This document shows positions 25,701-39,100 of a DNA stretch of 64,000 bases, piece after piece. The notes beneath the pieces are model-generated. The model was not told where the DNA came from. It saw only the letters and a list, made by a program, of their open reading frames with translations, and ran no database searches. The DNA is from Argopecten irradians (taxonomy: Eukaryota; Mollusca; Bivalvia; Pectinida; Pectinidae), in the NCBI RefSeq assembly GCF_041381155.1, contig NC_091139.1:9238383-9302382 (forward strand), written 5' to 3'. Every line of letters begins with the position of its first letter. The stretch's first letter is position 1. A program made the position numbers and the translations under genes.

Positions 25701-28700
25701 TGCAATAAAATGTATGAATATGTTAGGATTATAGCCCCACACCAGTACTCTGGGCCCATAGATAGTTCAGTCTAGTGTTGTTATTACATAGATTATGAAG
25801 TGAAGCAAGGAGAGGGCATGTATAGGCATGTTGCCTGTTGCCCAATTCCGATTGTCTTTAACATCTGACAATGAAATATTCTGAAATGAAAAGTGGAGCA
25901 AGTCTGTTGATCCTGTTGGTATTACATTCTCCTTCACACAACACCAGCTGCTAGTGTCTATATCACTGAGCTTCAACTGCTTCATCTTACACTGATAACT
26001 TATATAAATCTTTCATTGATATAAAAGTACTTTCTCGTAAATGTTTTTAAAAAAATCCTTTCCAGGACACGAAGACTGTGTCAGAGGGTTAGCTGTTCTA
26101 AAGAAGCCCGAGTTCTTGTCATGTTCTAACGATGCCACAATTCGTCATTGGTCCATAACTGGTGACTGTATTGGAGTGTATTATGGCCATGAGAACTTCG
26201 TCTATAGTATCAGTGTTCTGCCAAATGGTGAGGACTTTGTAAGCAGTGGTGAAGATCGTACAGTCCGTGTGTGGCAGGGAGGAAAGGTCACCCAGACCAT
26301 CGCTCACCCCAGCATGTCCGTCTGGTCCGTATGTGTTCTCCCGAATGGTGACATAGCATCAGGTTCAAGGTAGGTGCTGTATAATCTTGATGAAACCATT
26401 TTTACCAGACGCAAAGTTTTACATGTGGTTAGGATGGTTGGTCATTTAGGTATGCTCAATCATCTGAAATTATTTTGAAGGAGATAACTGAACAGAAACT
26501 GTATTGATATTCTTTGTGATGTGTATTTCTTTGTTTATCGATGTAAGAAAAAGAAGAAGAAGAATCTCATAGAAAACAATAACAATGCAGCTTTAGCATT
26601 TCTGAATTATAAAACAACTTTAGGTTTTTACTTTTTGTTGCTCTGGACTAGTTCTAAAAAATCAAAGAGATTTCTAAATTATTTGTTAATGGTAACAAAA
26701 GGTATTCATGCCTTTCATGTTCTCGGGTACAATTGCTCTGCATGGTATGTTTATGATATATGTAATGTTGGTGTAATATAATGTTGCATTCTTCATACAT
26801 TATCTAAGATTTTTTAATAAACTGTAATGATTAGAAAATCATTGACTTTACCAACAGAGCCAAAAAAGCATGCTTCATCAGCTGAGTGACAGAGACTGTA
26901 TTTAACACTCTGTACAAACCACACATGACCTGCTCTGCCAGCTGAGTGACAGCAGTGTTTTTCCTGGGTATTTTGGGAAATTGCCACCGGGTGAAAATTG
27001 GGAAATTTTGTGCGATAAAAGTAGGAAATGAAAAAATTTAAACGGTGTTTATGGAAATTTTGGAAAAGGTAGAAATAGAAAATTATGCTTCTCTAAGAAT
27101 CAAGTGTAAGAATAGATATTAAAATACAACGTTCAGACTTGGGATTTCCGAATGTTTTAGTTTTGTTGCACAAAATACGCATCAACTGACTGATTTGGGA
27201 AATTTAGACATAGATTTGGGGAAAAAATAACAAGAAATACAATTGGGAATGGGGCCTTATTTCGGCCCCAAGTATATAGGCAGGACAGACTGTATTTAAC
27301 ACTATGTACAAACCACACATGACTTGCTCTGTCAGCTGAGTGACAGAGACTGTATTTAACACTATGTACAAACCTCACCGACCTGCTCATTTTACAGAAT
27401 AGACCCTATTTCATTTTCAGCGATGGCATCATACGTGTGTTCACAACACATTCAGAGAAAGTTGCCTCCCCTGATCAGCTGACTGCATTTGAGGCCGAGG
27501 TGGCATCTGCTGAGGTCCCTACACAGATTGGGGAGATACAGAAACGAGATTTACCTGGACCGGAAGCTCTCCTCAACCCAGGTGAGCTGAAATAGATGTA
27601 GGCACTGGGGTTACCCATCAATGGCCCCATATGAAAATATTATGAATTAATAAAAATATGACAGCATAAATAAACCTAAATTCCAGTTGAATATTCTGTT
27701 AAATGTTTTAAACTTTATTATGGATATATGCTTCATATTAAACATGCAAATAAGAATCTAGATGATAAGAATATAGTCTACACACAAATTTTAAACTTAG
27801 TCATTGTCTACGGTAAATCTCAAAATGTTTAATTAGTAACCAAAGAAACAAAGATGGCCATAAAATTTTAATAACCAGAATATAGACTTTATAATTTTAA
27901 CCTATTATCTATATTAAATACCTAAACTTTTCTTTGATAATAAGGAAACAAAGATGGCCAGACCAAAATGGTAAAAACTGGGGATAAAGTAGAGATCTAC
28001 CATTGGGAGGCTGCACAAACAAAATGGACAAAAATCGGTGACGTCGTGGGATCTAGTGGAGGCAGCCAGAAATCCTCCGGCAAAACACTGTACGAGGGCA
28101 AGGTAACTGTTAGTAAGATAGTGTATGTGTGAAGTTTACTATTTACAGGAGTATGACTTGTAGAATTTTTCCCTAATCTTTCCTCGGGTAATTCATGAAC
28201 GTCCCATTCGAGGCTTAGGGAATGATTCTTTTTCTCCCATACACAAAAGAAAAAGATGAGATAATAGCCAAAAAACGAGAACTTTCACTATGACATAATC
28301 ATGGTTCTGTCAACTGCACGTCAATATTGATGATGTCATTAACGATGCAAGCCATGTTTACCCCACATGAAGTCATAGGAGTATGACTGTATATTACTGT
28401 GTTTTGTAAGAGTATGACTGTATATTACTGTGTTTTGTAGGAGTATGACTGTATATTACTGTGTTTTGTAGGAGTATGACTGTATATTACTGTGTTTTGT
28501 AGGAGTATGACTGTATATTACTGTGTTTTGTAGGAGTATGACTGTATATTACTGTGTTTTGTAGGAGTATGACTGTATATTACTGTGTTTTGTAGGAGTA
28601 TGACTGTATATTACTGTGTTTTGTAGGAGTATGACTGTATATTACTGTGTTTTGTAGGAGTATGACTGTATATTACTGTGTTTTGTAGGAGTATGACTGT

Positions 28701-31700
28701 ATATTTATTACTGTGTTTTGTAGGAGTATGATGGTATATTACTGTGTTTTGTAGGAGTATGACTGTATATTACTGTGTTTTGTAGGAGTATGACTGTATA
28801 TTACTGTGTTTTGTAGAGTATGATATATACTGTATTTACTGTGTTTTGTGTATGATGTATACTGAGTATGATGTATGATTATATTACTGTGTTTTGTAGG
28901 AGTATGACTGTATATTACTGTGTTTTGTAGGAGTATGACTGTATATTACTGTGTTTTGTAGGAGTATGATGACTGTATATTACTGTGTTTTGTAGGAGTA
29001 TGACTGTATATTACTGTGTTTTGTAGGAGTATGACTGTATATTACTGTGTTTTGTAGGAGTATGACTGTATATTACTGTGTTTTGTAGGAGTATGACTGT
29101 ATATTACTGTGTTTTGTAGGAGTATGACTGTATATTACTGTGTTTTGTAGGAGTATGACTGTATATTACTGTGTTTTGTAGGAGTATGACTGTATATTAC
29201 TGTGTTTTGTAGGAGTATGATATATTGCTGTGTTTTGTAGGAGTATGACTGTATATTACTGGGTTTTGTAGGAGTATGACTGTATATTACTGTGTTTTGT
29301 AGGAGTATGACTGTATATTACTGTATGACTGTATATTACTGTGTTTTGTAGGAGTATGACTGTATATTACTGTGTTTTGTAGGAGTATGACTGTATATTA
29401 CTGTGTTTTGTAGGAGTATGACTGTATATTACTGTGTTTTGTAGGAGTATGACTGTATATTACTGTGTTTTGTAGGAGTATGACTGTGTTTTGTATGACT
29501 ATATATTACTGTGTTTTGTAGGAGTATGACTGTATATGACTGTGTTTTGTAGGAGTATGATTGTATATTACTGTGTTTTGTAGGAGTATGACTATGTGTT
29601 CAGTGTTGACATTGAGGAGGGTAAGCCACCCCTCAAACTGCCTTACAACAAGTCAGAAGACCCCTGGTTTGCAGCCCAGCGCTTCCTAGAGAAAAATAAC
29701 CTCAGTCAGCTGTTCCTTGACCAAGTGGCAAACTTTATCACAGAGAATTCAGGAGGATCAGGAATGACAATAGATCAGACTGCACCTCAGGTCTCTGATC
29801 CATTCACAGGTAAATTGACATTTTAGTCCTGACTTTGGGAAGTTAGCTGTAATAGTATGCATTTTAGCCTTAAAATTTTCATTGTACTCCAGTTCACTGA
29901 CAAGAAATGTTGTCATGTTTGTAAAGATGATGATGAAAATTTTTTATGTTCAACTTGATAGAATAAAATCTAGAGTATTTAAAGAAAAAAAACAGCAACC
30001 TACGTACAGTCACTGTCTTGTAGCAACCCCACTGTGAGTCTCAAACTTGTGTCCCACAGATTTGGTTCAGTTATAGATATGAAATTGTTCTTTTTTGCAT
30101 GAAAACCAAAATTTTGGTATGTTTTAATGATTATTTATCTCTTTCTTATTTATAAATTATGGTTCAAAGATGTAATATTAAGAATATGTTCTTGGTAACA
30201 CAAGATCCATACAAATACATGTAACTTTGTAGGATACAAAATACTTCACATTATAGATAGTAAATATACATTATGTATTCATTACCTGTGCTCAGGTGGA
30301 GGGCGCTATATACCTGGAGCACCGACCATAGGAGGTAAACAGAACAGCCAACAGTCGCAGCCAGTGTCGTATGGAGCTGATCCATTTACTGGTGAGTCTG
30401 GATCAAACATGTTCATAACATTAGAATAGAAGATAGATTACATTTCGATTAAAGAATTATTGATTAATCAGAAGGTAACACTTAAGGATAAAATTGAAGG
30501 ATAAAATTTAAGGATAAAATTGAATTTTCATATATGTGGTCTATTTCTTTAAATATACTGTCAGATAGTCCGATTGTGATTGGATTGCAAACATCATTCA
30601 ATAACAATTCATATAATAATTTGAGATTGATCACCACTTTTGCCAACTTTATTTGACAGAGTTATGGAAGTTCCTTGATTAATAAAGACAGAAAAAAAGT
30701 GTGCCATCTCACACAACTATCATATGTCAATTTCATTTCAAGTTCTGATGTTGATTTCACTTTATTTGGTAAAGGACAATTATGTTAGCTCATATATTAT
30801 TAAACTAAAGAAAATGTTATAATTCATGATGTTTTTCTCTTAGACCTTTAAAGAAATTCCTCATGTTTCCACAATACATGAATCTTTGTTAATTTTTTAT
30901 CTATAATATGTCACTCAAGTAAGCTATCAATTCTATGAACTTTTGTTACAAGGTTCAGGGAGTTACCAGCCAGCCTCAGCTACACAGTCATCAGGAGTCA
31001 CCAACCAATACTTCCCTCAGAAATCCTACGTCACATTTGATGCCTCCAATTCAGCAGCAATTATAGGTAAGAAGATCAATCATCCATAGATAGAAGAATA
31101 TTTCTCTTCATTGCATTTTGATTGATTGAAGGTATTACCAGTTAAATCAAAGGTTTTAGATAATAAATAATTTTGAAGATCTTACCATAGCTTTATAATC
31201 CAAATCTTATACCAGTATTTAAAGATAAAGAAGTTACATAGCAACATGACTTAGGACCCTAGCCGACTCACATCGGAGATGGTTGCATTCAATTTTTTAA
31301 GCAAATATCTATCAGGCATGGTCTTATAAAATGTTCTGTTGTCTAGGTAAACTGAAGGAGCTGAATTCTACAAAGGTAGAGAAGGGCTGTCAGGTAGAGG
31401 TAGAAAAACTAGAGGCATTGTCGGACCTCATACAGGGAAAACCAGCCAACGCTGACCAACTCACCACCATGATGAAGATCCTTTCCTGGCCACATGGTAC
31501 GTAGCTTTCACATTAATCGACAATAACAGAATCCTCTGCCTCTTAACAAGTGGGACAGGAATCTCAACCTGGGTGATAAGATTATTTAGTTATCAAGTTG
31601 CGAGGTTTTGCTGAGTTTTTGACAGCATACGAATCTTACCCTGATGATAGAAGTTCACCCGATCTCCACGAGTGTTTGACAGCATAATAATCTTACTCTG

Positions 31701-32649
31701 ATGATTGAAATTCACCCGGTCTCCCTCCCAAAGGGATGAACGATTATTTTTGCTGTTGCCATGTAGACTTATTGGTGTATAATACATTTACATGGTAACG
31801 TTGATGTAATGCATTGGAATACTATTTTCGTCACATCGACACAGTTGTTGTTATGTCATAGTGTTGTCATGACGTTATATATTTGTTCTGTGTGTCCAGA
31901 CTGTCTTTGTCATGGGTAAGATGTGGATGTCTCTGTCAAGGGCAAGAGAAAAAATTATCTGATGCATGCGTCAAGAATCACTAGTATAAGTTTACATGTA
32001 ATATATTATTGTGCTATTCAAAAACACATTTTGAATTTTAAATGAAGAGTATATTTCGTTTTTAATCATATTTTTTTCATTATTTTTTACAGAGGCTGTG
32101 TTTCCAGGTTTGGATGTACTAAGAATCGCCATCAAGGATCCTTTCATGAGTGAACGACTCTGTACAAGTGTCCATTTTGTTGACAGCCGTCTAATGTACT
32201 TAACAAAAACCAACACGCCTAATAACCAGATGTTGACTCTGAGGACCCTATGTAACATGTTTAAACAACACTTTGGTGAAACGCTAGCAATGCAAAATAG
32301 AGACAAGATCATTACCGCGGCGTTGGAGTGTAGACTCTCGCCCAACAAAAACGTCCAGATCGCTCTGGCGACCCTACTTCTTAACTACTCTGTGTTCCTT
32401 CAGGATAAGCTGGATGAGGAGGCCAAGTCCCAGTGTTTACTCGCCATGGCTAGTGTGTTAGAAAACGATATTGATTCAGAGGCTATGTTCCGACTTCTAG
32501 TTTGTTTAGGTACTCTCATTAAGACAGATGAAACAGCACAAGCTCTCGCTAGATCCATTGATATCAGGAACTTGGTTGAACCTCTTCTGGCCAAACTCGA
32601 ACCTGCTAAAGTGCCTGGTTGTGCCGCATTTATCTTAGAGCTTTTATAA
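22708..32649 (+). CDS. PLAA: Phospholipase A2-activating protein (PLAA / Ufd3 / Doa1 family)
   Basis: Twelve exons with GT-AG borders and unbroken frame: 22708-22847, 24352-24545, 24932-25033, 25404-25523, 26066-26369, 27421-27581, 27945-28102, 29584-29809, 30296-30391, 30953-31066, 31347-31496 and 32093-32649. They give 773 residues; the human protein is about 795. The ATG at 22708 sits in acaaaaATGG. Exons 1-6 encode WD40 repeats ([60 protein letters not shown]). Exons 7-8 encode the ubiquitin-binding PFU domain ([30 protein letters not shown]). Exons 11-12 encode the PUL domain, which binds the p97/VCP tail. The family acts in ubiquitin homeostasis and clearance of damaged organelles. Intron 7 contains a 31-bp minisatellite that copies the exon 8 acceptor. 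Confidence 0.97.
23374..23500 (+). mobile_element. Possible tRNA-derived SINE in PLAA intron 1
   Basis: Contains an A-box-like tagctcatgatctgtcggt and, about 40 bases on, a B-box-like gagctcgaatcccgg. That is the spacing of an internal RNA polymerase III promoter. The sequence does not fold into a clean tRNA and is followed by AT-rich sequence, so a SINE fits better than a functional tRNA gene. Confidence 0.45.
28136..28378. mobile_element. MITE-like insertion next to the PLAA minisatellite
   Basis: Starting at about 28166, the sequence (gaatttttccctaa..., ggtaattcatgaacgtcc, ttagggaatgattctttttctc, gcacgtcaatattgatg, atgaagtcat) matches the larger copy at 33350-33665. A stranded minisatellite-like unit (caggagtatgacttgtag, about 28146-28163) lies on its left and the main array on its right. 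The element therefore appears to have landed in the edge of the array. Confidence 0.6.
28379..29590 (+). repeat. 31-bp minisatellite (about 39 units) copying the PLAA exon 8 acceptor
   Basis: Units start gagtatgactgtatatt and end ctgtgttttgtag; the spacing of successive gagtatgac strings is 31 bp. Most units are identical. Irregular ones lie near 28700-28870, 29220, 29310 and 29480-29520. The final gttttgtag is the true acceptor, and the true exon 8 begins GAGTATGACTATGTGTTC at 29584. Each unit therefore contains a copy of the 3' splice site plus the first 10 exon bases. The unit length is not a multiple of three, and use of the next acceptor upstream would give a stop (GTA TGA) at the real exon. 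Confidence 0.95.
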
Positions 32650-33349
32650 TGAAGATCATTGTGATTCTGTAACCATGATTCTGGTGTAAATGGATTTGAA
32701 ATGCATCTAACTACAAATATCAGCTAAGTAATTGAAAATTGAGAAATTGTTGCTCATTTAAAAGTCAGCACCCATGTCACTGCTTTAGATATTCTCACTC
32801 AAATATTTAGTGATTATTTACTATTAGTGTTTCATGTACATTATGAACATGTACCCCCTTCCCCCCTCGAAAAAGATAGCCCAGATTGATAATGGATGTT
32901 AAAATATTGGTTGGAACTTTAAATGAGTCATCAAACTGATTGGGATGTGAATGAAAATGTTGGATGTAGTTAATTATAAATTATTGAATGAGTATAGAAA
33001 GAAATTAAAGTTGCACATATTTAAAGAGAATTATATTCTTCGTGTTAACCCTTTCACAACTGTAGGCCATAATGGTCTCGTCCACATCAATGTTTGGTAG
33101 AGTTTACAAATGTTACATAGATGCAAAAGAGTTCATTTCAAAGTTTACGCAAGATGTAAATTTTTGCGTTCTACAGATAATTCTATTGCACATTCAAAAT
33201 GTTTCATGAATTAATCTATAAAAGCACACTGTATACAAAAAGTTGCAATTGTCAGTAATATTGACATAAAAATTATTCTCTTTCAGGGAGTTGAAAATAT
33301 TTGGCTTTCAGACCTGTTTTAATTCCTACGTTTGTTTCTAATGTTGACT

Positions 33350-33665
33350 TATAGAATCTTTCCCTACTTAGAGGGTGTGGCAACAAAATCACAACCCAAG
33401 GGGTAATTCATGAACGTCCAACCCGAGGCTTGCTAAGGGTTGGACATGAGGAATTCGCGCGAGGGTTGTGATTTTGTTGTCACACCCTCATAGGTAGGGA
33501 ATGATTCTTTTTTCACCCATATACAGAAGAAAAAGAAGAGATAATAGCTTTAAAAGAAGCATTTTCACCGCCAATTGCAAATGAACATGATTCCATCGTC
33601 TGCACGTCAATATTGATGCCGTCATCGATAATGCACGCCACAGTCGCACCGCATGAAGTCATGAC
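33350..33665. mobile_element. Inverted-repeat element with long hairpin end
   Basis: The arm ctttccctacttagagggtg...caacaaaatcacaaccc is mirrored by gggttgtgattttgttgtca...caccctcataggtagggaat within about 150 bp. The tail (aagaaaaagaagagataatagc, gcacgtcaatattgatgccg, cgcatgaagtcatgacg) is shared with 28166-28378. Non-coding. Confidence 0.65.
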
Positions 33666-34668
33666 GTCACGTAATTGTCTTCAGGTTCAAAAGGTTAGCG
33701 CGCGCAATCTGTCATACACTGGGGTTGACAGAGAAATCTTCCACGGCTAAAACCAGTGACAAATCAGTGAATGGTGGAAGAAAAATAAATCTAAACTCTG
33801 TAATGATCTCCAATTAAAAAAAATGGATAAGTCTTTTTGAATGATAGGATACGTTCCTTACCAAATGTTATTTTCCTTGTCACTCAAAACTCCTGAAATT
33901 TGGCAGCAGTTTATAGAAAGGGCAACCATAAAGTGTGATTTTTGACCCGGACAAAATGGTTACCCTGAGAACTGCTTTGGCCATTTTGTAAATTAAATGT
34001 GCGATCACTAGACTTACATTTGTATTTCAAACTTCTCAAGATCCACCAATGGGATAGAGCTGAACTACCACTGAAGTGTGACAAAGTCACAGTGACGGTC
34101 TTGGAAAAATATATAAAACTCTTTTCCATGCCAAGATTGCCCCTGCCCAGTCAATGTTAAGGTAACTTCAGGATGGCAGCCTCTTCGTGCTATTGGTTAC
34201 GTGTGACTAGGTTCCTTATTTAGGGGACTGTAGTACGTTTGTATTGTATCTCAATGAAAACCTGACCTTTTCGACCCCGTATCAGTGAACCGTACAATGG
34301 AAAATACTAAACAGCCCGCCCGGTCCGGTCAGGTTACATACGATAGGCCTTACACTCCTTTATGTTGAGCGCTTAACAGCAGCAATGACTTCCATTTTCT
34401 AGAGTAGTGTGCCTCGTTCAGGGAATTCGAATAGAACCCATAACCTTCACCACAGAGCTCGAGACAAACTCCTAACTCAGGCCGCAATGAGGCGATATCA
34501 ATGGAGAAGCTAAAAAGAAGAACGATATTTGCATCAACAGTTCGAAGATGTTATTTCAAAACTTTTACACGGTATTTGCACCACTTTCAACAAGTTAACG
34601 CTTACTAAAATATTAAAAGATGCTTTATTATCCACGATTCCAAAATAGAAATACAGTCCCGTAAAGGT

Positions 34669-34856
34669 ATTCCGAATATGCATATTACAGAGCTATCTTC
34701 ACTTGCGGGAAGGTATTGATTATGACGTCATGTGTTTTGGAGCGTAACGTCATACGTTTCGGAGAAAACGACGTGAATTGCGCTTACGAAATAATGACGT
34801 AACAATAGTTACCTACCCGCAAGGGAGCTAACTCTGTAATATGCAAAGACGGAATA
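34669..34856. mobile_element. MITE family 3 (TATTACAGAGTTA palindrome), copy 1
   Basis: About 188 bp and nearly palindromic. The left end attccgaatatgcatattac and acttgcgggaaggtattg pair with ttacctacccgcaagggagc and gtaatatgcaaagacggaat. The centre is rich in tgacgtca-type motifs. Sister copies are at 39984-40170 and 46021-46206; one-ended pieces occur near 7432, 53180 and 53863. Confidence 0.8.
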
Positions 34857-36192
34857 GCACGACGAGACACTTTTGATCATTACGTCACGTCAGAAGTTTA
34901 ATGTAATATTATTGGAGTAGACAATTGTCTTCACGGATTAAGAATTAATCAGAATTATCCTCTGCTTGTAAATTAAATCCAATTAGTTTGAGATCTCCCA
35001 ATTATAGGTACAGCAGTATAGGTTGACTTGGCTTCAATACTGAGATTTATCTGCTTTGTCTCATTACAAAATATATCATATAGATAAATGGTGCAAGTGA
35101 AAACACAATGAAAAAATGAAAAACAAAATTTGCTTCTGAAAGATTTTTATTGAACAAATGTTTATGGTTGGTCTTGAAATGCGGATTTGTTAATGCTTAT
35201 CAAAATTTTAAGATTCAAGTGTTATGTAATGTGCGTTTTTAATCTTTTTTGTATTTTGTAACTAATAATAAATATGATTTTGAGTTGCAAGAAGTCTATG
35301 GAATTCTAGGTTAACGTAGATAAATCAAATTATATGTGGATAATGCAAATAGAAGGGTATGTTTTTGATGTAAAGTTACCTGTGGATATTCAAAGGTAAG
35401 TGTTATCACTTTGTTAGGATGTATCATCTTTACATATCTTAGTAACGTAACAGAATAGACGAATGAAAAATGCATTTTTTAACTTATTCACGCCGAATAT
35501 TAGTAATGAATACTTTCAGCCTTGGATTGGAAGAGTTCAGGAGTGAATGAGTTAAATGAAACGATAGTTTAAATATGTAAAACGGAAGATTATGAATTGA
35601 GTTTAATCCCTTTGTTTTAATGCTTATTTAAAACGAGAATCCTATATCTCGTTGTGTGTTATTATGGTTTGATTTGTTTTAAATGCACCAAACATATCAT
35701 TCACAATTGTTTATCCTTGATAAAAAGTGTTATCGAAAGATTTATAAAGGATAAAATCATGAAGATTTAATCAGCCTTTCTGTGTACCCCTTCACATTTT
35801 GTTGTATAAAATCAGTTTATCTTCCTCAACCATGAGGAAGGAAAACCAACTTTTTCGTCCTCTGCCCCTGACGATCGATGTACAGTGTTGCTTTGGTCCC
35901 TTTGACGACAAGTAAAGGCTAGGTTATTGTTAATGACGTCATACAGATTCCCGCTAGACGTCATCTGGATTGCTAAGCCGGGACAGATATATCAAATCTG
36001 CTTAGTGGCTTCAGTACGAAATAAAGCATCACTGATAACCTGCTGCTAAATCCGGTTTAAACAGCTTTCTTATGAAATATGTTTGATCCTACTTAAGTGT
36101 TCTGGCATTACAGGACCGTTCCAGCTGATTGTCGTGCACGTGCTTCATTCATTATCACAGTCAAAGCTAGATCTGAATGGTATGAACGTAAT

Positions 36193-39100
36193 TCACACAC
36201 TTACGGATTCTCTCGGCACGAATGAAAGCTTTAGAGGTCTGTCCGGGGTCATCACTGTGTTTAAAACTGGCTCGATGTCTTCGTGGTGATATTCTATCTT
36301 GAAATTCTGTACCATCTGATAAAAACAAAATGAAAGGCGACACTTTTTTAATGATATGTTTATATGGCGTATTAACATGGACATTTAACATAAAAAGAAA
36401 ATAAACATTCTGACTTATATTCGCACAAACTTTATTTCGTGTTTTTTATGTCCATCATCATTTTTTACGGCGACTTTTATTCCCGATTTGGAGGTAAAAA
36501 GCTCCAATTGTACTTGTAGTTGAATTCTTTTCGCGACGATTCATTTTCATAAATTTTGATCAAATACGAATCAGGCGAAAATAAATTTCACCCAAAAAGA
36601 AGTTTGTGAAAAGTAAAAAGTGATAGCAGTAGTGAAACGAAAACTATTAATCGAAGTGCAACTATTTTGATAAGTTGGCTTATGATTTGTGCTCAGACGT
36701 ACAAAGATAATGCTTAAAGCAATTATGAAATCATAAACATATAATTTATTTGAAGCTATAATGAACTTCATACTGACCTTTGACAACATTATATGCATCT
36801 CTTGTTCAGCAAACCGACGACCTTTAATGTAAAAAACACGAGGATGAAAAAAACTTTTACATATTGCCGTTATATGTATTAAAACATAATAATATGATTA
36901 CTTTGGCAATTTCTATTTCTATGACAATACCAATTATATTTAATCTTCAATAATATTTTGTAAAATAGCACTTGTCTGAACGTTTGAAGTATACGTAATA
37001 ATAAACGCTACTCTAAACGGTTAAATTGACTCAATTGTCCACAAATAAACAGCTATTAAGAAAATCCACTAAGGACTGACTATTAGAAGTGTTTCAATTA
37101 ACCTACCGATGCACATTCGTGCCCCATGTCCCCATACAAGGTTTGATAGAGCTTTGATAGTCGAGTCCATATTGGCCTCTCTTAGCCACCGTTCAGGACG
37201 AAACTCCTCTGGCTCGGGGAAATACTGTGGGTCCCGGAACATTCCGTATAAATTGGCCTGCACGTGTGTCTAAAATAAAGATTAACTCATGAGAGAAACC
37301 TGCATGTATTACAATATAGTTTAACACATTATATTATCTAGTTGTTTAAAAAGTTTTGCTAGAAGATATGATACACATTGATCTAATTACAATGTACTTT
37401 CTTTAAATACCCTATTTGTAACCTGTAAATGTCATTCTAATGAAGAAAAAAACGCGATATACGGTACGGTATCTCGGCACGAATGAAAGCTTTAGAGGTC
37501 TGTCCGGGGTCATCACTGTGTTTAAAACTGGCTCGATGTCTTCGTGGTGATATTCTATCTTGAAATTCTGTACCATCTGATAAAAACAAAATGAAAGGCG
37601 ACACTTTTTTAATGATATGTTTATATGGCGTATTAACATGGACATTTAACATAAAAAGAAAATAAACATTCTGACTTATATTCGCACAAACTTTATTTCG
37701 TGTTTTTATGTCCATCATCATTTTTTACGGCGACTTTTATTCCCGATTTGGAGGTAAAAAGCTCCAATTGTACTTGTAGTTGAATTCTTTTCGCGACGAT
37801 TCATTTTCATAAATTTTGATCAAATACGAATCAGGCGAAAATAATTTTCACCCAAAAAGAAGTTTGTGAAAAGTAAAAAGTGATAGCAGTAGTGAAACGA
37901 AAACTATTAATCGAAGTGCAACTATTTTGATAAGTTGGCTTATGATTTGTGCTCAGACGTACAAAGATAATGCTTAAAGCAATTATGAAATCATAAACAT
38001 ATAATTTATTTGAAGCTATAATGAACTTCATACTGACCTTTGACAACATTATATGCATCTCTTGTTCAGCAAACCGACGACCTTTAATGTAAAAAAACAC
38101 GAGGATGAAAAAAACTTTTACATATTGCCGTTATATGTATTAAAACATAATAATATGATTACTTTGGCAATTTCTATTTCTATGACAATACCAATTATAT
38201 TTAATCTTCAATAATATTTTGTAAAATAGCACTTGTCTGAACGTTTGAAGTATACGTAATAATAAACGCTACTCTAAACGGTTAAATTGACTCAATTGTC
38301 CACAAATAAACAGCTATTAAGAAAATCCACTAAGGACTGACTATTAGAAGTGTTTCAATTAACCTACCGATGCACATTCGTGCCCCATGTCCCCATACAA
38401 GGTTTTGGATAGAGCTTTGATAGTCGAGTCCATATTGGCCTCTCTTAGCCACCGTTCAGGACGAAACTCCTCTGGCTCGGGGAAATACTGTGGGTCCCCG
38501 GAACATTCCGTTTTTAATTATAATAAATTGGCCTGCACGTGTGTCTAAAATAAAGATTAACTCATGGAGAAACCTGCATGTATTACAATATAGTTTAACA
38601 CATTATATTATCTAGTTGTTTAAAAAGTTTTGCTAGAAGATATGATACACATTGATCTAATTACAATGTACTTTCTTTATAATACCCCTATTTGTAACCT
38701 GTAAATGTCATTCTAATGAAGAAAAAAACGCGATATACTGGGTACATTTATATATAATTTCTCTCGTGATGTAAAAACGTGTGAATTATCTTGTCAATAA
38801 TCAAACCAAATTATGATAAAAAACGCATCACAACTGGACACTTACGCCTGCCGGGAGATTATAACCTCCGACTTCCATGTCCTTTTGTACAAATCTGCTC
38901 GTGGCGAATGTTATTGGATATAATCTGGAGAAAAGACATAGAATATTGATTTTATTCTGCTTTGTCAATTTTGAATTTCTTTCTATTATTTTTCACAAAT
39001 CTTCAACCAACCAGTGAACGTAATACATGCAATATCATACTGTGTGAATACCTGCACATTTAAGCCGAAGTCGCTGTATGAAAGACATTAAAGTGAACAG

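Larger units (their letters stand above)
32650..36192. other. Tail-to-tail spacer between PLAA and the P450 gene
   Basis: No gene recognised. It should hold both 3' ends. It contains the inverted-repeat elements at 33350-33665 and 34669-34856. The rest is AT-rich unique-looking sequence. Confidence 0.5.

Noticed and set aside
36571..36798. ORF overlapping P450 exon 10 and its duplicate at 37831-38100
   Set aside because: Only RRFAEQEMHIMLSK is exonic; the rest is read-through into the intron past a good gtcagt donor.
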